A stretch of 64,000 nucleotides of DNA from Pseudomonadota bacterium (GCA_023417315.1 JAEZFW010000060.1:1-64000), one strand, 5' to 3'. Positions 41,460 through 50,833 are shown, counted from the first letter of the stretch. Numbers and translations are program-made. The notes: a model not told the origin generated them from the sequence alone.

Positions 41460-42557
41460 TCAGCCGCCTTGGCCGCGCACTGCGCGCCAGGCGCGCTCGA
41501 TCAGCGCGCGAGTAGTGACATTCCAGTCGTCGTCCCGCTCCTTGGCAGCCCACACGGGGACGGTATTTCGCACGTCGCTCAAATCGAGCTCGCTCTGGAT
41601 TTCTTCCAGGCTGCGGCCCTCCTTCGCCATCGCCGCGACACGGGATACGGCCGCCCCCAGCAACACGCGCACGCTGCGCGTGTACTCATGGTTGGACAGT
41701 ACAGGTCCATGCCCAGGCACGAGCGCAGCCACCGGAATCCTCTCCAGCTCGCGCAGCACATCGATCCAAGGCATCGGCCACGATTCGAAGAAGTACGGCA
41801 CGGGCGATTGCACGAGAATATCGCCGGCGAACAGCACTCGCGCATCAGGAACGTAGACCGTCGCATCGTGCGGGCTGTTGGCTCTGCCCCAATCGCGCAG
41901 AAGCACGCTTCGCGAGCCAAGCTCGAGCGTCAACTCTCGCTCGAACAGAACGTTTGGCGTGACGATCTGCAGGGAACCAAGCTCCTCCAGTTCCGCGCGC
42001 CGCTTCTGTATCTTGTGCTCGAGCTCGTTGCGAGCATCGGCAGACAATTGCTTGCCCTCGGGCCCGCGCCCTGCTGCGAGTTGCTTTTCGAGATCTGCAA
42101 GGGCCAGCTTCTTCGGTTGGTCCGCGCGCACAGCCCGCTTTGCCCACCACGTTCCATTCAGGACGACAAAGTCACTACTGGCTCGTTCGCTGACGATGTC
42201 GATATCGGGATAAGCCTCGCGATAGGCGATCGCACCGTTGTTGTGATCGAAGTGCCAATGCGTGTAGACCAAGTAGCGAATGGGACGATCTGTCACGGAA
42301 CGAATGAGCTCGATGTCCGCGCGAGCTCGCGACGGTAGATACGTCGCATCGACAACCAGCACGGCTTTTTTTCCGACCACCACACCGGTATTGCCGTGCG
42401 GCCACTCATCGGTCGCGTCGTCATGAATGATCGCGTAGATATCCGCCGCAACGCGCTCCATGCGAGCCCCCGAATCTCGCAATGGGAACGTGGGCTGCGC
42501 CCCCGAAAGTGAGCTGCAGATCAAGAGCAGACAAAACGCTGCAACGCGGAACGGCAT
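41460..42557 (-). CDS. Exported metallo-beta-lactamase-fold hydrolase
   Basis: A 365-residue exported MBL-fold protein. From 42557 there is a signal peptide (MPFRVAAFCLLLICSSLSGA). The zinc motif is HWHFDHNNG, with later ligands in LVPGHGP and the acidic VLFAGDILVQ. A charged helical insertion (about 165-205) contains KKLALADLEKQLAAG. Homologues of this layout are often annotated near quinoprotein or cytochrome genes and are not antibiotic beta-lactamases. The substrate is unknown. Confidence 0.87.
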   Translation of the reverse strand: MPFRVAAFCLLLICSSLSGAQPTFPLRDSGARMERVAADIYAIIHDDATDEWPHGNTGVVVGKKAVLVVDATYLPSRARADIELIRSVTDRPIRYLVYTHWHFDHNNGAIAYREAYPDIDIVSERASSDFVVLNGTWWAKRAVRADQPKKLALADLEKQLAAGRGPEGKQLSADARNELEHKIQKRRAELEELGSLQIVTPNVLFERELTLELGSRSVLLRDWGRANSPHDATVYVPDARVLFAGDILVQSPVPYFFESWPMPWIDVLRELERIPVAALVPGHGPVLSNHEYTRSVRVLLGAAVSRVAAMAKEGRSLEEIQSELDLSDVRNTVPVWAAKERDDDWNVTTRALIERAWRAVRGQGG

Positions 42558-42578
42558 GTGTAGAACCCCGCGGCAAAT

Positions 42579-42609
42579 TCTAGACACCATGGGAATCTAG
42601 ACACCATGG
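42579..42609. repeat. Direct repeat TCTAGACACCATGG
   Basis: The 14-bp unit occurs at 42579-42592 and 42596-42609, a period of 17 bp, in the divergent region between the MBL-fold and CNBD-reductase genes. It may be a small duplication or paired operator; no family recognised. Confidence 0.5.
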
Positions 42610-42836
42610 TAGATGCGAGCCCTACTCAGCGGGAGCCTTTCGCATCGAGGAAGCAAGGACTGCTACTGCGATCAGGCGTGTCGCAGCACGCACCTTTACG
42701 GTGCGCACGAAGTCCGCCATTGACGCTTCGACACTCGCGACGGCGCTGCCTTGGTTCCGGATATCGCCTAGGTTTAAGCTGCTGCGCCGGACCCGTTAAC
42801 TGCAATCTACGATCCCTATCCCGTAGAGATGGATGC

Positions 42837-44516
42837 ATGAGCGCGATCGCGACTCGCTTCTCGTCGATCTCGCAGAGTGCTGCCGAGCGAGCGTTCCCTA
42901 AGCTCAGCGCCGAACAGATCGCGCGCGTCGCTGCGCACGGGCATGTGCGCGCGATTCACGCGGGCGAGCTGCTCGTCGAAGCTGGCGACTCGATCGTACC
43001 GTTCTTCGTAGTGATCGCCGGCGAGATCGAAGTAGTGCGGCCCTGCGGGACGAGCGAGGAACTCGTCACGCTGCACACGGCCGGCGGCTTCACCGGAGAA
43101 GTGAACATGCTCTCCGGTCGGCGCGCCCTGGTGCGCGCTCGCGTGCGCACGGCGGGCGAGGTCATCGAGCTGACGCGAGAGCGTCTGCTGGCGCTCGTGC
43201 AGACCGATTCCGAGATCAGCGAGATTGTCATGCGCGCGTTCATCCTTCGCCGCGTGGCCTTGATTGCACGGGAGCTCGGCGATGCCGTGCTGATCGGTTC
43301 GCACCATTGCGCGGGCACATTACGCATCAAGGAGTTCCTGACTCGCAACAGCCACCCCTACGCCTACGTCGACCTCGATCATGAGAAAGACGTGCAGGGA
43401 CTGCTCGATCGGTTCGAAGTTACACTCGACGACGTTCCGATTCTGATTTGCCGCGGCGAGCTCGTGCTGCGCAATCCGACGCCGCAACAGGTTGCCGAAT
43501 GCCTCGGCTTCAACGAGTCGATCGATTCTGCTCTCACTAGAGATGTCGTCGTGGTCGGTGGCGGCCCAGCGGGACTCGCAGCCGCCGTCTATGCTGCATC
43601 GGAGGGACTCGACGTTCTCGTGTTGGAATCTAACGCACCGGGCGGGCAAGCAGGGTCGAGCTCGAAGATCGAAAACTATCTGGGATTCCCCACCGGCATC
43701 TCCGGTCAGGCACTCGCGGGCCGCGCCTACACTCAAGCACAGAAGTTCGGTGCCTACGTGATGATCGCCAAGAGCGCCAGACGCCTGATCTGCGATAGAC
43801 GGCCGCTCGCGATCGAGCTGGACGATGGTGAGCACGTGTCGGCAAAGACGATCGTGATCGCGACAGGTGCGCAGTACCGCAAGCCGCAGCTTGCAAACCT
43901 TACCAAGTTCGAAGGCGTCGGTATCTACTACGGCGCCACATTCATGGAGGCACAGCTTTGCTCCGGCCAGGAAGTCGTCGTCGTTGGCGGTGGCAACTCG
44001 GCAGGGCAAGCGGCTGTGTATCTGGCCCAGACGGCGAAGCGCGTGGTCGTCGTCGTTCGTGCCAACGGACTCGCACAAACGATGTCCCGCTATTTGATCC
44101 GACGCATCGAAGAGCATCCCACGATCGAGCTTCGAACGAGCACGGAGATCATCGAGCTCCAGGGCGCAAGTCGCCTCGAGCGAATCGTCTGGCTCGATAA
44201 GCAGACTGGCGAAACAGAGACGCGCGATATCGGACACGTCTTCATGATGACCGGCGCCACGCCAGGCACGAGTTGGCTCGAGAGCTGCCTGGTCTTGGAC
44301 GAGAAGGGATTCATCAAGACGGGATCGGAATTGACGACGATCGATCTTACCGAGATGCAATGGCCGTTGGCGCGCGCGCCTTACTTGTTGGAAACGAGCT
44401 TGCCAGGCGTCTTCGCCGTCGGCGACGTGAGGGCCGGCAACGTGAAGCGCGTAGCCTCGGCGGTAGGTGAAGGCTCGATTGCGATCTCATTCGTGCACCG
44501 AGCACTACAGGAATAG
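42837..44516 (+). CDS. CNBD-thioredoxin-reductase-like FAD oxidoreductase
   Basis: A 559-residue three-part protein. Residues about 10-135 are a cyclic-nucleotide-binding domain (GELLVEAGDSIVPFFVVIAG, GGFTGEVNMLSGR). Residues 145-225 are a glutaredoxin-like module (FLTRNSHPYAYVDLD). Residues 235-559 are a two-dinucleotide FAD reductase (VVVGGGPAGLAAAVYA, VVVVGGGNSAGQAAVYLA, LPGVFAVGDVR). The CxxC of true thioredoxin reductase is missing: YYGATFMEAQLC replaces it. The ATG at 42837 begins MSAIATRF; the longer frame from 42606 is rejected. A UBP zinc-finger gene follows 10 nt after. Confidence 0.88.
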   Translation: MSAIATRFSSISQSAAERAFPKLSAEQIARVAAHGHVRAIHAGELLVEAGDSIVPFFVVIAGEIEVVRPCGTSEELVTLHTAGGFTGEVNMLSGRRALVRARVRTAGEVIELTRERLLALVQTDSEISEIVMRAFILRRVALIARELGDAVLIGSHHCAGTLRIKEFLTRNSHPYAYVDLDHEKDVQGLLDRFEVTLDDVPILICRGELVLRNPTPQQVAECLGFNESIDSALTRDVVVVGGGPAGLAAAVYAASEGLDVLVLESNAPGGQAGSSSKIENYLGFPTGISGQALAGRAYTQAQKFGAYVMIAKSARRLICDRRPLAIELDDGEHVSAKTIVIATGAQYRKPQLANLTKFEGVGIYYGATFMEAQLCSGQEVVVVGGGNSAGQAAVYLAQTAKRVVVVVRANGLAQTMSRYLIRRIEEHPTIELRTSTEIIELQGASRLERIVWLDKQTGETETRDIGHVFMMTGATPGTSWLESCLVLDEKGFIKTGSELTTIDLTEMQWPLARAPYLLETSLPGVFAVGDVRAGNVKRVASAVGEGSIAISFVHRALQE

Positions 44517-44526
44517 GAGCACCATC

Positions 44527-44796
44527 ATGTCGACTTCCGCGTGTGGGCATATCGAGGCAGTCTCGGCGATCAAGCAGCCGCAGGAACGTGCCTGCGCTGA
44601 GTGCACGAAAACAGGCGATCGCTGGGTTCACCTCCGAACGTGTCAAACGTGCGGCGTCACGTTGTGCTGCGACAGCTCCCCGAATCGTCATGCAAGCGCT
44701 CACGCGGATGCGAGCGGCCATCCTGTCATTGCATCGGCCGAAGCCGGCGAGCGTTGGCTGTATTGCTATCCGGACGACGCTTTCGCGCGATACTGA
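44527..44796 (+). CDS. UBP-type zinc finger protein
   Basis: An 89-residue single-domain ZnF-UBP. Ligand pattern: CGHIEAV, ACAECTKTGDRWVHLRTCQTCG, CCDSSPNRHASAHADASGHPV (segments shown in part: CAECTKTG, TCQTCGVTLCC, NRHASAH, GHPV). In eukaryotes the domain binds the ubiquitin C-terminus; bacterial stand-alone copies have unknown partners. A ribosome-binding site AATAGGAG precedes the ATG. It is tightly linked to the CNBD-reductase gene, and the pairing recurs in other bacteria to my knowledge, suggesting a joint function. Confidence 0.85.
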   Translation: MSTSACGHIEAVSAIKQPQERACAECTKTGDRWVHLRTCQTCGVTLCCDSSPNRHASAHADASGHPVIASAEAGERWLYCYPDDAFARY

Positions 44797-44836
44797 CGCG
44801 CACGCTGCGATTCGTCATCGCGCTCCTGCGGAGCTG

Positions 44837-45520
44837 TCATGTAGAAGCGCGTGCGCGCTTGCTGGAACGCTTGCGCGATGAGTCTTTATGCGGAGATGCG
44901 GTCCGAACCGGCGCCTTCCGTTTCGAGGACTGAGGCACGATCGTTTCGCCACGCGCCAACATCTGCACGAGCGCGAGAATCTTGCGCTCTCGGCCCCGCT
45001 GGGTCTTCATGGCACTGACGCGAAAAGCGAGCGCAAACAGATTCATGCGATTCAACGTGCGAAAAGTCTTGCGGGCACGAGAATCTGCTTCGATCGCAGC
45101 TCGCAGATCCGGCGGAATCGTCGCTGCGCTCGCCTCACGGATCGGCGCATACGCCTGATCCCATCGACCGTCCGCTCTCGCCGCATCAACGTGGCGCTGA
45201 CCGTAGGGCGTCATGCGCCCCGCAGCGACTAAGCGGGCGACCCGGTCCCGATTGATCTGACTCCAAGCGCTCTTGAGCTTGCGTGGAGTCAATCGTTGCA
45301 GAAACGACATCTGGTCGAAACCTTTGCGCAAGCCGTCGATCCAGCCCCAGCAAAGAGCCACATCGACTGCTTCATCGGCGCTGATCGATGGGAGCCCTGA
45401 TCCCTTCTTGTGAATCTTCAGCCACAACTCGTTCTCGCGATCGTGATTCGCGCGTAGCCATTGGTCGAAGGCCTCCCAATCGCGAAAGCTTCTGATCTTC
45501 TTTGGATCCGGAATCACCAT
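44837..45520 (-). CDS. YdeI/OmpD-associated family protein
   Basis: A 227-residue cytosolic protein. The N-terminal domain has the YdeI pattern: RSFRDWEAFDQWLRANHD, ELWLKIHKKGSG, DVALCWGWIDGLRKG and FLQRLTPRKLKSAWSQIN. A helical second part ends with a Lys/Arg/Ser-rich tail. Function is unknown; some homologues affect resistance to peptides or polymyxin. The ATG at 45520 is preferred over an in-frame start at 45559. Confidence 0.85.
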   Translation of the reverse strand: MVIPDPKKIRSFRDWEAFDQWLRANHDRENELWLKIHKKGSGLPSISADEAVDVALCWGWIDGLRKGFDQMSFLQRLTPRKLKSAWSQINRDRVARLVAAGRMTPYGQRHVDAARADGRWDQAYAPIREASAATIPPDLRAAIEADSRARKTFRTLNRMNLFALAFRVSAMKTQRGRERKILALVQMLARGETIVPQSSKRKAPVRTASPHKDSSRKRSSKRARAST

Positions 45521-45762
45521 GACTGTCGAGCCTCTGAACGGCTTAGAGCCGTCGACCATGTAGTAAAGACACGATTCGCGAGCTGAGTTTTCGCTGCTGC
45601 CTGCGCAAAAATGTGACCGCTCACATGAAACATGCCCTTTTTAAGAAAAGTCGATTTACGAATTCAAAGACTCTGCGGAAAGTGGCTCGCGCTGTCATCG
45701 CGTCATTTTCTCGCTGAGTACCCGACCGCCTTTGTCGCTGTGCGTGCAGTGTGTTTCACCCA

Positions 45763-45791
45763 TTGACGTATCAATCGGTGAGTACGATAAG
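45763..45791 (+). promoter_or_regulatory. Candidate sigma-70 promoter of the xylanase gene
   Basis: TTGACG (45763-45768), 17-nt spacer, GATAAG (45786-45791). Start near 45798, giving a 5' leader of about 144 nt that includes the G-rich direct repeat. Confidence 0.5.
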
Positions 45792-45885
45792 ACGCGCCCT
45801 GTCGCAATCATCTATTCACACGACAAGGTGCGAAGCTCGCACAGGAGGTGTTCGACGACCATCCGATCGCAACGTTGATTCAAGG

Positions 45886-45919
45886 GTGCAGGGGGGATTC
45901 GGTGATGCAGGGGGGAATC
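45886..45919 (+). repeat. G-rich direct repeat in the xylanase leader
   Basis: GTGCAGGGGGGATTC (45886-45900) and ATGCAGGGGGGAATC (45905-45919), 19 bp apart, just upstream of the ribosome-binding site at about 45930. Possibly a regulator or RNA-binding site. Confidence 0.5.
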
Positions 45920-45941
45920 TTGCATAACAGGAGTTCTTCAA

Positions 45942-47000
45942 ATGAAAAGGCGTCGATATGTTCGTGGTCCACTACTTGCAACTGTCTTGTCGATAACCGG
46001 TTTATTGGGCTTACTGCCCGGAGCGGCGAGCGCCCAGCAATGTTTAACGTCGAATCAAACAGGCACCAACAACGGCTACTACTATTCCTTCTGGAAGGAT
46101 AGCGGGAACGTTACGTTCTGCTTGCAGAGCGGCGGCAGGTATACCTCTCAATGGAGCAACATCAACAACTGGGTCGGCGGTAAGGGTTGGAACCCAGGCG
46201 GCCGCCGTGCCGTCACATACTCAGGCACGTTCAGTCCTAACGGCAACGCGTATCTCACGCTCTATGGTTGGACTACCAACCCGCTCGTCGAGTATTACAT
46301 CGTCGACAACTGGGGCACCTATCGTCCGCCCGGTGGACAGGGCTTTATGGGCACTGTCACGAGCGACGGCGGTACGTACGACATCTATCGTACGCAGCGG
46401 GTGAACGCACCGTGCATCACCGGCAACAACTGCACGTTCTATCAGTATTGGAGCGTTCGGCAGCAGCGAAGAACGGGTGGCACGATCACCACAGGCAATC
46501 ACTTCGATGCCTGGGCGTCTCGTGGGATGAACTTGGGCACGCACAACTACATGGTCATGGCTACCGAGGGCTATCAAAGCAGCGGTAGCTCCGACATCAC
46601 GGTTGGTGGCACCAGTTCGTCATCGTCGAGCAGCAGTTCTTCGTCTTCGAGCGGCGGCGGCGGAAGCAGCACGATCGTCGTGCGCGCTCGGGGTACCACC
46701 GGAGGTGAGCAGATCAGTCTGCGCGTGAACAACCAGACGGTACAGAACTGGACGCTCGGCACGAGCATGCAGAACTACACTGCGTCGACGTCCTTGAGCG
46801 GCGGCATCACTGTCCACTTCACGAATGACAGTGGTAACCGGGATGTCCAAGTGGATTACATCCAGGTGAACGGCCAGACGCGTCAGTCCGAGCAGCAGAG
46901 CTACAACACCGGACTGTATGCCAACGGCAGCTGTGGCGGCGGCTCCTACAGCGAGTGGATGCATTGCAACGGCGCCATCGGGTACGGCAATACGCCGTAG
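45942..47000 (+). CDS. Secreted GH11 endo-1,4-beta-xylanase with C-terminal CBM
   Basis: Cleaves internal beta-1,4 bonds of xylan outside the cell. The 352-residue product has a signal peptide (cleaved near ASAQQ), a GH11 jelly-roll domain (about 35-228) with the nucleophile Glu in [11 protein letters not shown] and the acid/base Glu in [10 protein letters not shown], a linker of Ser and Gly runs (about 225-245), and a C-terminal domain (250-352) like the calcium-dependent xylan-binding CBM36/60 families ([19 protein letters not shown] in part). A CAGGAG ribosome-binding site precedes the ATG. No other xylan gene is adjacent. Confidence 0.94.
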   Translation: MKRRRYVRGPLLATVLSITGLLGLLPGAASAQQCLTSNQTGTNNGYYYSFWKDSGNVTFCLQSGGRYTSQWSNINNWVGGKGWNPGGRRAVTYSGTFSPNGNAYLTLYGWTTNPLVEYYIVDNWGTYRPPGGQGFMGTVTSDGGTYDIYRTQRVNAPCITGNNCTFYQYWSVRQQRRTGGTITTGNHFDAWASRGMNLGTHNYMVMATEGYQSSGSSDITVGGTSSSSSSSSSSSSSGGGGSSTIVVRARGTTGGEQISLRVNNQTVQNWTLGTSMQNYTASTSLSGGITVHFTNDSGNRDVQVDYIQVNGQTRQSEQQSYNTGLYANGSCGGGSYSEWMHCNGAIGYGNTP

Positions 47001-47026
47001 CGTCGCGAGCAATCGAGGCATCGACC

Positions 47027-47053
47027 AGGGCGCGGAGTTTCCGTCCGCGCCCT
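47027..47053 (+). terminator. Terminator-like hairpin after the xylanase gene
   Basis: AGGGCGCGGA (47027-47036), 7-nt loop, TCCGCGCCCT (47044-47053), then CTTCC. A perfect 10-bp GC stem 27 nt past the stop codon; no strong T-tract. Confidence 0.65.
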
Positions 47054-47142
47054 CTTCCACGAAGCAAGGACGTCTACGCCATGCGAGCTACGATGTGCCC
47101 ACCGGTTGCTGCTGAGGCTCATGCTGAGTCGAGACGACCACG

Positions 47143-48312
47143 ATGAATACATCGGCAATCGCGATCGGCCCAACTAAACAATCCGCGACCGCACGGCTGT
47201 TCAGCCGCCGCTTCGCCTTGAACTATCTCTCGACGTTGGCATTCATCGGGCTTTCGTTCTGGATCATCTCGAGCTTGAGCACCTTTCATCGCTCGATCTT
47301 GCAAGGGCAGTGGCAGCTCGGGATGATCGATGTCGACGCCGTCATCACCATACAAGGCGTGTTCGTCGCACTGATCGCGCTCTACGTCGTGATACTCGTG
47401 CCGTACTACGCTGCCTATCCTTGGATGCGGTCCAATGCTTTCACGTTCGTGCAAGGCACGTGGTTCGCACTGCGACGAGACCGAACCCGAACGACCCAAG
47501 CACTTGCAGCGCGCGAGCACATGCATTTGCCTGTCCGCCTGAGGCTTTCGCCGACGGCCAAGCAGGCAGGATTGGCGCTGCTCCTCAAATTCTTCTTCGC
47601 GCCATTGATGATCAACTGGTGTCTCGAGCACATCGCCAACCTATCCGCCTCGCTCCTGCATCTCATCAGCAGCCTCGGTGACGGGCTTTCGGGACGCGCC
47701 CTGTTCGACTCGTCGTTCTTCTGGGCAAGCTTCCAGCTCATTCTATTCGTCGATACGCTGCTGTTTACGCTCGGCTACATCATCGAGCTGCCCGCACTCG
47801 GTAACCGCATCCGCAGTGTCGACCCGACGTTCTTCGGTTGGTTCATCTGCCTCATCTGTTATCCGCCCTTCAACGAGTTCACCGGGCGATTCCTCCAGTG
47901 GCAGAGCAGCGACTTTCCGTACTTCGCGAACGACTTCGTTCACCTGAGCATCAACATTACGTTGCTGATCGCGCTTGCGATCTTTTCCTGGGCTTCCGTC
48001 TCGCTCGGCTTCAAGGCCAGCAATCTCACGAATCGCGGCATCGTGAAGCATGGGCCGTATGCATATGTCAGACACCCGGCCTATGCTGCGAAGAATCTCG
48101 TCTGGTGGCTCGGCGCTCTACCCACGTTGGGGATGACGCTCGCATCCGGTAGTTGGAAAGCGACCGCTTATGCCCTCCTCGCGCTGATTGGCTGGACCAC
48201 GATCTATGCTTTGCGCGCCATCACCGAGGAGCGGCATCTGCTCATGCGGAACAATGGCTATGCGGAGTATGCGCGGCAAGTCCGGTGGCGATTCGTTCCG
48301 GGGATTTGGTAA
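47143..48312 (+). CDS. Integral membrane methyltransferase (ICMT/PEMT-like)
   Basis: A 389-residue polytopic membrane protein with about eight hydrophobic segments. The C-terminal part carries the isoprenylcysteine carboxyl methyltransferase-type signature HGPYAYVRHPAYAAKNL and, near the end, EERHLLMRNNGYAEYARQVRWRF, which in the family binds S-adenosylmethionine. The methylated substrate in bacteria of this type is unknown. The N-terminal half is family-poor. It precedes a membrane-anchored hypothetical gene by about 30 nt. Confidence 0.82.
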   Translation: MNTSAIAIGPTKQSATARLFSRRFALNYLSTLAFIGLSFWIISSLSTFHRSILQGQWQLGMIDVDAVITIQGVFVALIALYVVILVPYYAAYPWMRSNAFTFVQGTWFALRRDRTRTTQALAAREHMHLPVRLRLSPTAKQAGLALLLKFFFAPLMINWCLEHIANLSASLLHLISSLGDGLSGRALFDSSFFWASFQLILFVDTLLFTLGYIIELPALGNRIRSVDPTFFGWFICLICYPPFNEFTGRFLQWQSSDFPYFANDFVHLSINITLLIALAIFSWASVSLGFKASNLTNRGIVKHGPYAYVRHPAYAAKNLVWWLGALPTLGMTLASGSWKATAYALLALIGWTTIYALRAITEERHLLMRNNGYAEYARQVRWRFVPGIW

Positions 48313-48345
48313 GTATCTGCTGGCGCCGAATCACGGAGCTTGCGC

Positions 48346-49293
48346 GTGTCTAAGCGGGGTATAGCAGCAACGCTCGTCATCCTCCTTGCAGCAGCGGCAT
48401 CGCTACTGCTGGTGAGCAGATCGAAGGCACCTGACGCGCGTGACAATCACCGCCCCACCGCTGCGGCTACCACGAGCGCTACGCCGTTTGGCAAAGCGAA
48501 CTTGGAGTCCCGAGACAGTCGCGACGCATCGGGCTCAAGCAAGACAGTTCGCTCCGCGGACTCGACAATCCGCAGTGAGTACCAGCGCCTGAGTGAGCTC
48601 GAGCGAGCAGCTCTCCGCGGCGATACAAAGGCTCAGTTCAACCTGTCCACCGCGATGAGATACTGCGCAAGTGTGTTCGCCTACTCGCAAGAAGCTCTCG
48701 AGGAGATGGAGGATGCGCTGCGCCGTGAGCATCTGCTGCAGAGCCGAGCGGATTGCCAATACTTCGCCGACCGCGAGAAAGAGCTGATTGCAGCGGCATT
48801 CGAGTGGGAACACGAAGCGCTCGCGGCGGGTGATCCCGGCGCGCGCGCGATGCAAGTGTTCTTGCAAGCCGGCAATGGGGATCTGCGAGGACAAGAGATG
48901 CAAGAGCAATTGCGCCCGCTACTGGCCTCCAACGACCCCTTTGTATTCGGCATCGTGTATCTGCTGAGCACATCGAGCGAGGGCCTCACCGCCGAGTCTG
49001 CCGCTTGGCATCTATTGGCGTGCGAACGCGAAGGCCCGCCGGATATCTGCACGCTCATGAATTCCACCATCGCGGAGGCCTGCAGCGGTGAGGTACGGTG
49101 CGGCAACACGAATCATGAAGTGGACGTCGCTCGCTATTATGAGCACGCACATCCAGGCCTGTTTGACGCGGCTCGGGCGCGCTATGAGGAGCTGAAGGAT
49201 CGACTCGCACACGAGCGCTACGATGATATTGATCTGCCGATGAGCCCGTACCAATCAACGAGTCAAACATCGGACCAACCTTCGGGCGAATGA
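48346..49293 (+). CDS. Membrane-anchored helical-repeat (Sel1-like) protein
   Basis: A 315-residue protein with an N-terminal membrane anchor (IAATLVILLAAAASLLLV) and a polar linker. The helical region (about 80-300) starts LERAALRGDTKAQFNLSTAM and resembles divergent Sel1/TPR repeats. Cysteines (MRYCAS, RADCQYF, LLACERE, PDICTL, EACSGEVRCG) are plentiful, consistent with a periplasmic location. GTG at 48346 is chosen because GGAG lies 8 nt upstream; a TTG at 48340 is too close. Function unknown. Confidence 0.65.
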   Translation: MSKRGIAATLVILLAAAASLLLVSRSKAPDARDNHRPTAAATTSATPFGKANLESRDSRDASGSSKTVRSADSTIRSEYQRLSELERAALRGDTKAQFNLSTAMRYCASVFAYSQEALEEMEDALRREHLLQSRADCQYFADREKELIAAAFEWEHEALAAGDPGARAMQVFLQAGNGDLRGQEMQEQLRPLLASNDPFVFGIVYLLSTSSEGLTAESAAWHLLACEREGPPDICTLMNSTIAEACSGEVRCGNTNHEVDVARYYEHAHPGLFDAARARYEELKDRLAHERYDDIDLPMSPYQSTSQTSDQPSGE

Positions 49294-49359
49294 GCTGCTC
49301 GCCTGCCTCTGGAAGCCGAACCAGGCTACTATCTGCGTGTCTCACCGCGGCGCGTATCT

Positions 49360-49824
49360 ATGTATCTCCTATTCAAAGTCGTGCACATCTTCGGTGTCAT
49401 CGCCTTCTTGGGGAACATCGCCACTGGATTGTTTTGGCACGGTCATGCCTGGCGCACGCGAGATCCCAAGCTGCTCGCGCATACGATGAGAGGCATCATC
49501 CGCGCCGATCGCCTATTCACCACGCCGGGCGTGCTCGTGATCATCGCCGGCGGCGTTGCCGCCGCTCACGCAGGGCGCATTCCGATGCTGAGCACCGGTT
49601 GGGTGCTATGGACGATCGTTCTCTTCATCCTGTCGGGTGCAATCTTCGGGATGCGCATCGCTCCGCTGCAACGACAATTGCTCTCGCTTACTGACGCGCA
49701 GGGCGCTTTCGATGAAATGCGCTATGCGCAACTCGCCAAGCAATGGCGAGGCTGGGGGATGCTCGCGGTCGCGTTGCCCGTCGTGGGCGTCGTGTTGATG
49801 GTGCTCAAACCAGTCCTTGGATAA
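49360..49824 (+). CDS. DUF2269-family membrane protein
   Basis: A 154-residue inner-membrane protein with four predicted helices. The first segment, LLFKVVHIFGVIAFLGNI, and the following HGHAWRTRDPKLL are characteristic of DUF2269. His residues in the first helices are reminiscent of haem-binding membrane proteins, but no function is established. It overlaps the frame of the downstream DUF808 gene only upstream of that gene's preferred start. Confidence 0.82.
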   Translation: MYLLFKVVHIFGVIAFLGNIATGLFWHGHAWRTRDPKLLAHTMRGIIRADRLFTTPGVLVIIAGGVAAAHAGRIPMLSTGWVLWTIVLFILSGAIFGMRIAPLQRQLLSLTDAQGAFDEMRYAQLAKQWRGWGMLAVALPVVGVVLMVLKPVLG

Positions 49825-49888
49825 GTGCCTCGCTTCCACGCTCGCACGGGGGATTGCTTTCGAAGGCATCGACACGTCAACCTTACGC

Positions 49889-50833
49889 ATGGCTTCAGGA
49901 CTTGCAGCACTACTCGATGATGTCGCCGCGATTGCCCGACTCGCTGCGGCCTCTTTGGATGATGTAACCGCGGCGGCTGGCAAAGCCGGATCCAAGGCGA
50001 TTGGCGTCGTGGTCGACGATGCCGCTGTGACGCCCGGCTATGCGATGGGCTTTACTCCCGAGCGTGAGCTACCCATCGTCTGGAAAATCGCGCTGGGATC
50101 GCTGCGGAACAAGTTCTTCTTCCTACTGCCAGGCGCCTTGCTCCTCAGCGTTTTCGCCCCGTGGGCAGTCACGCCGATTTTGATGCTCGGCGGCGCATAC
50201 CTGTGCTTCGAAGCGACTGAAAAGATCCTCGAGGCGATCGGAAGGCTCACGGGCAAAGTCGAGAAGACGCCTCATGTCGAAGAGCTCGCCCTGAGCTCAG
50301 CCGAGGTCGAGGACAAGAAGGTCAAGGGCGCGATTCGCACAGACCTGATCCTTTCCGGCGAGATCATGGCCATCGCGCTCGCCACCGTCGCGGATCGTCC
50401 GTTCGCGATTCAGGCCGCCGCTCTCGCACTCGTGAGCCTCGGCATCACGATTGCTGTGTATGGCGTCGTGGGGTTCATCGTCAAGATGGACGACATCGGT
50501 GTGCACCTCGCTCAACGCGACTCGAGCGTCGCGAATTCCTCGGGACGCGCCCTAGTGAAGGCAATGCCCCAGTTGATGAAGGCGCTGAGCTTCATCGGCA
50601 CCGCGGCGATGCTGTGGGTCGGCGGCGGAATCATCGTGCACGGTCTCGAGCATTTCGGCTTGAGCGCGATCCCGCATGTCATCGAGCACCTTTCCGAACG
50701 CACCGAACAGGCTCCCCTGATCGGCGCCGCCGCCGGGTGGGTGACGTTTGCCGTGTCCTCTGCTGTCGTGGGTCTCATCCTCGGCGGCATCATCGTCGCC
50801 ATCGAGCATCTCGTCAGAAGGGGCAAGCATTGA
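49889..50833 (+). CDS. yedI: DUF808-family (YedI-like) membrane protein
   Basis: A 314-residue polytopic inner-membrane protein. The N-terminus MASGLAALLDDVAAIARLAA and VVVDDAAVTPGYA are diagnostic of the DUF808/YedI family, followed by about six membrane helices. The function is unknown. I chose the ATG at 49889 as the conserved family start; an upstream start at 49817 would overlap the DUF2269 gene and adds 24 unconserved residues. Confidence 0.9.
   Translation: MASGLAALLDDVAAIARLAAASLDDVTAAAGKAGSKAIGVVVDDAAVTPGYAMGFTPERELPIVWKIALGSLRNKFFFLLPGALLLSVFAPWAVTPILMLGGAYLCFEATEKILEAIGRLTGKVEKTPHVEELALSSAEVEDKKVKGAIRTDLILSGEIMAIALATVADRPFAIQAAALALVSLGITIAVYGVVGFIVKMDDIGVHLAQRDSSVANSSGRALVKAMPQLMKALSFIGTAAMLWVGGGIIVHGLEHFGLSAIPHVIEHLSERTEQAPLIGAAAGWVTFAVSSAVVGLILGGIIVAIEHLVRRGKH

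Larger units (their letters stand above)
45521..45941. other. Intergenic region upstream of the xylanase gene
   Basis: A 421-bp gap between divergent genes, AT-richer than its surroundings. It holds a candidate xylanase promoter (45763-45791), a 15-bp imperfect direct repeat (45886-45919), and stretches such as 45640-45670 that may serve the minus-strand gene. I see no further gene or RNA. Confidence 0.6.
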
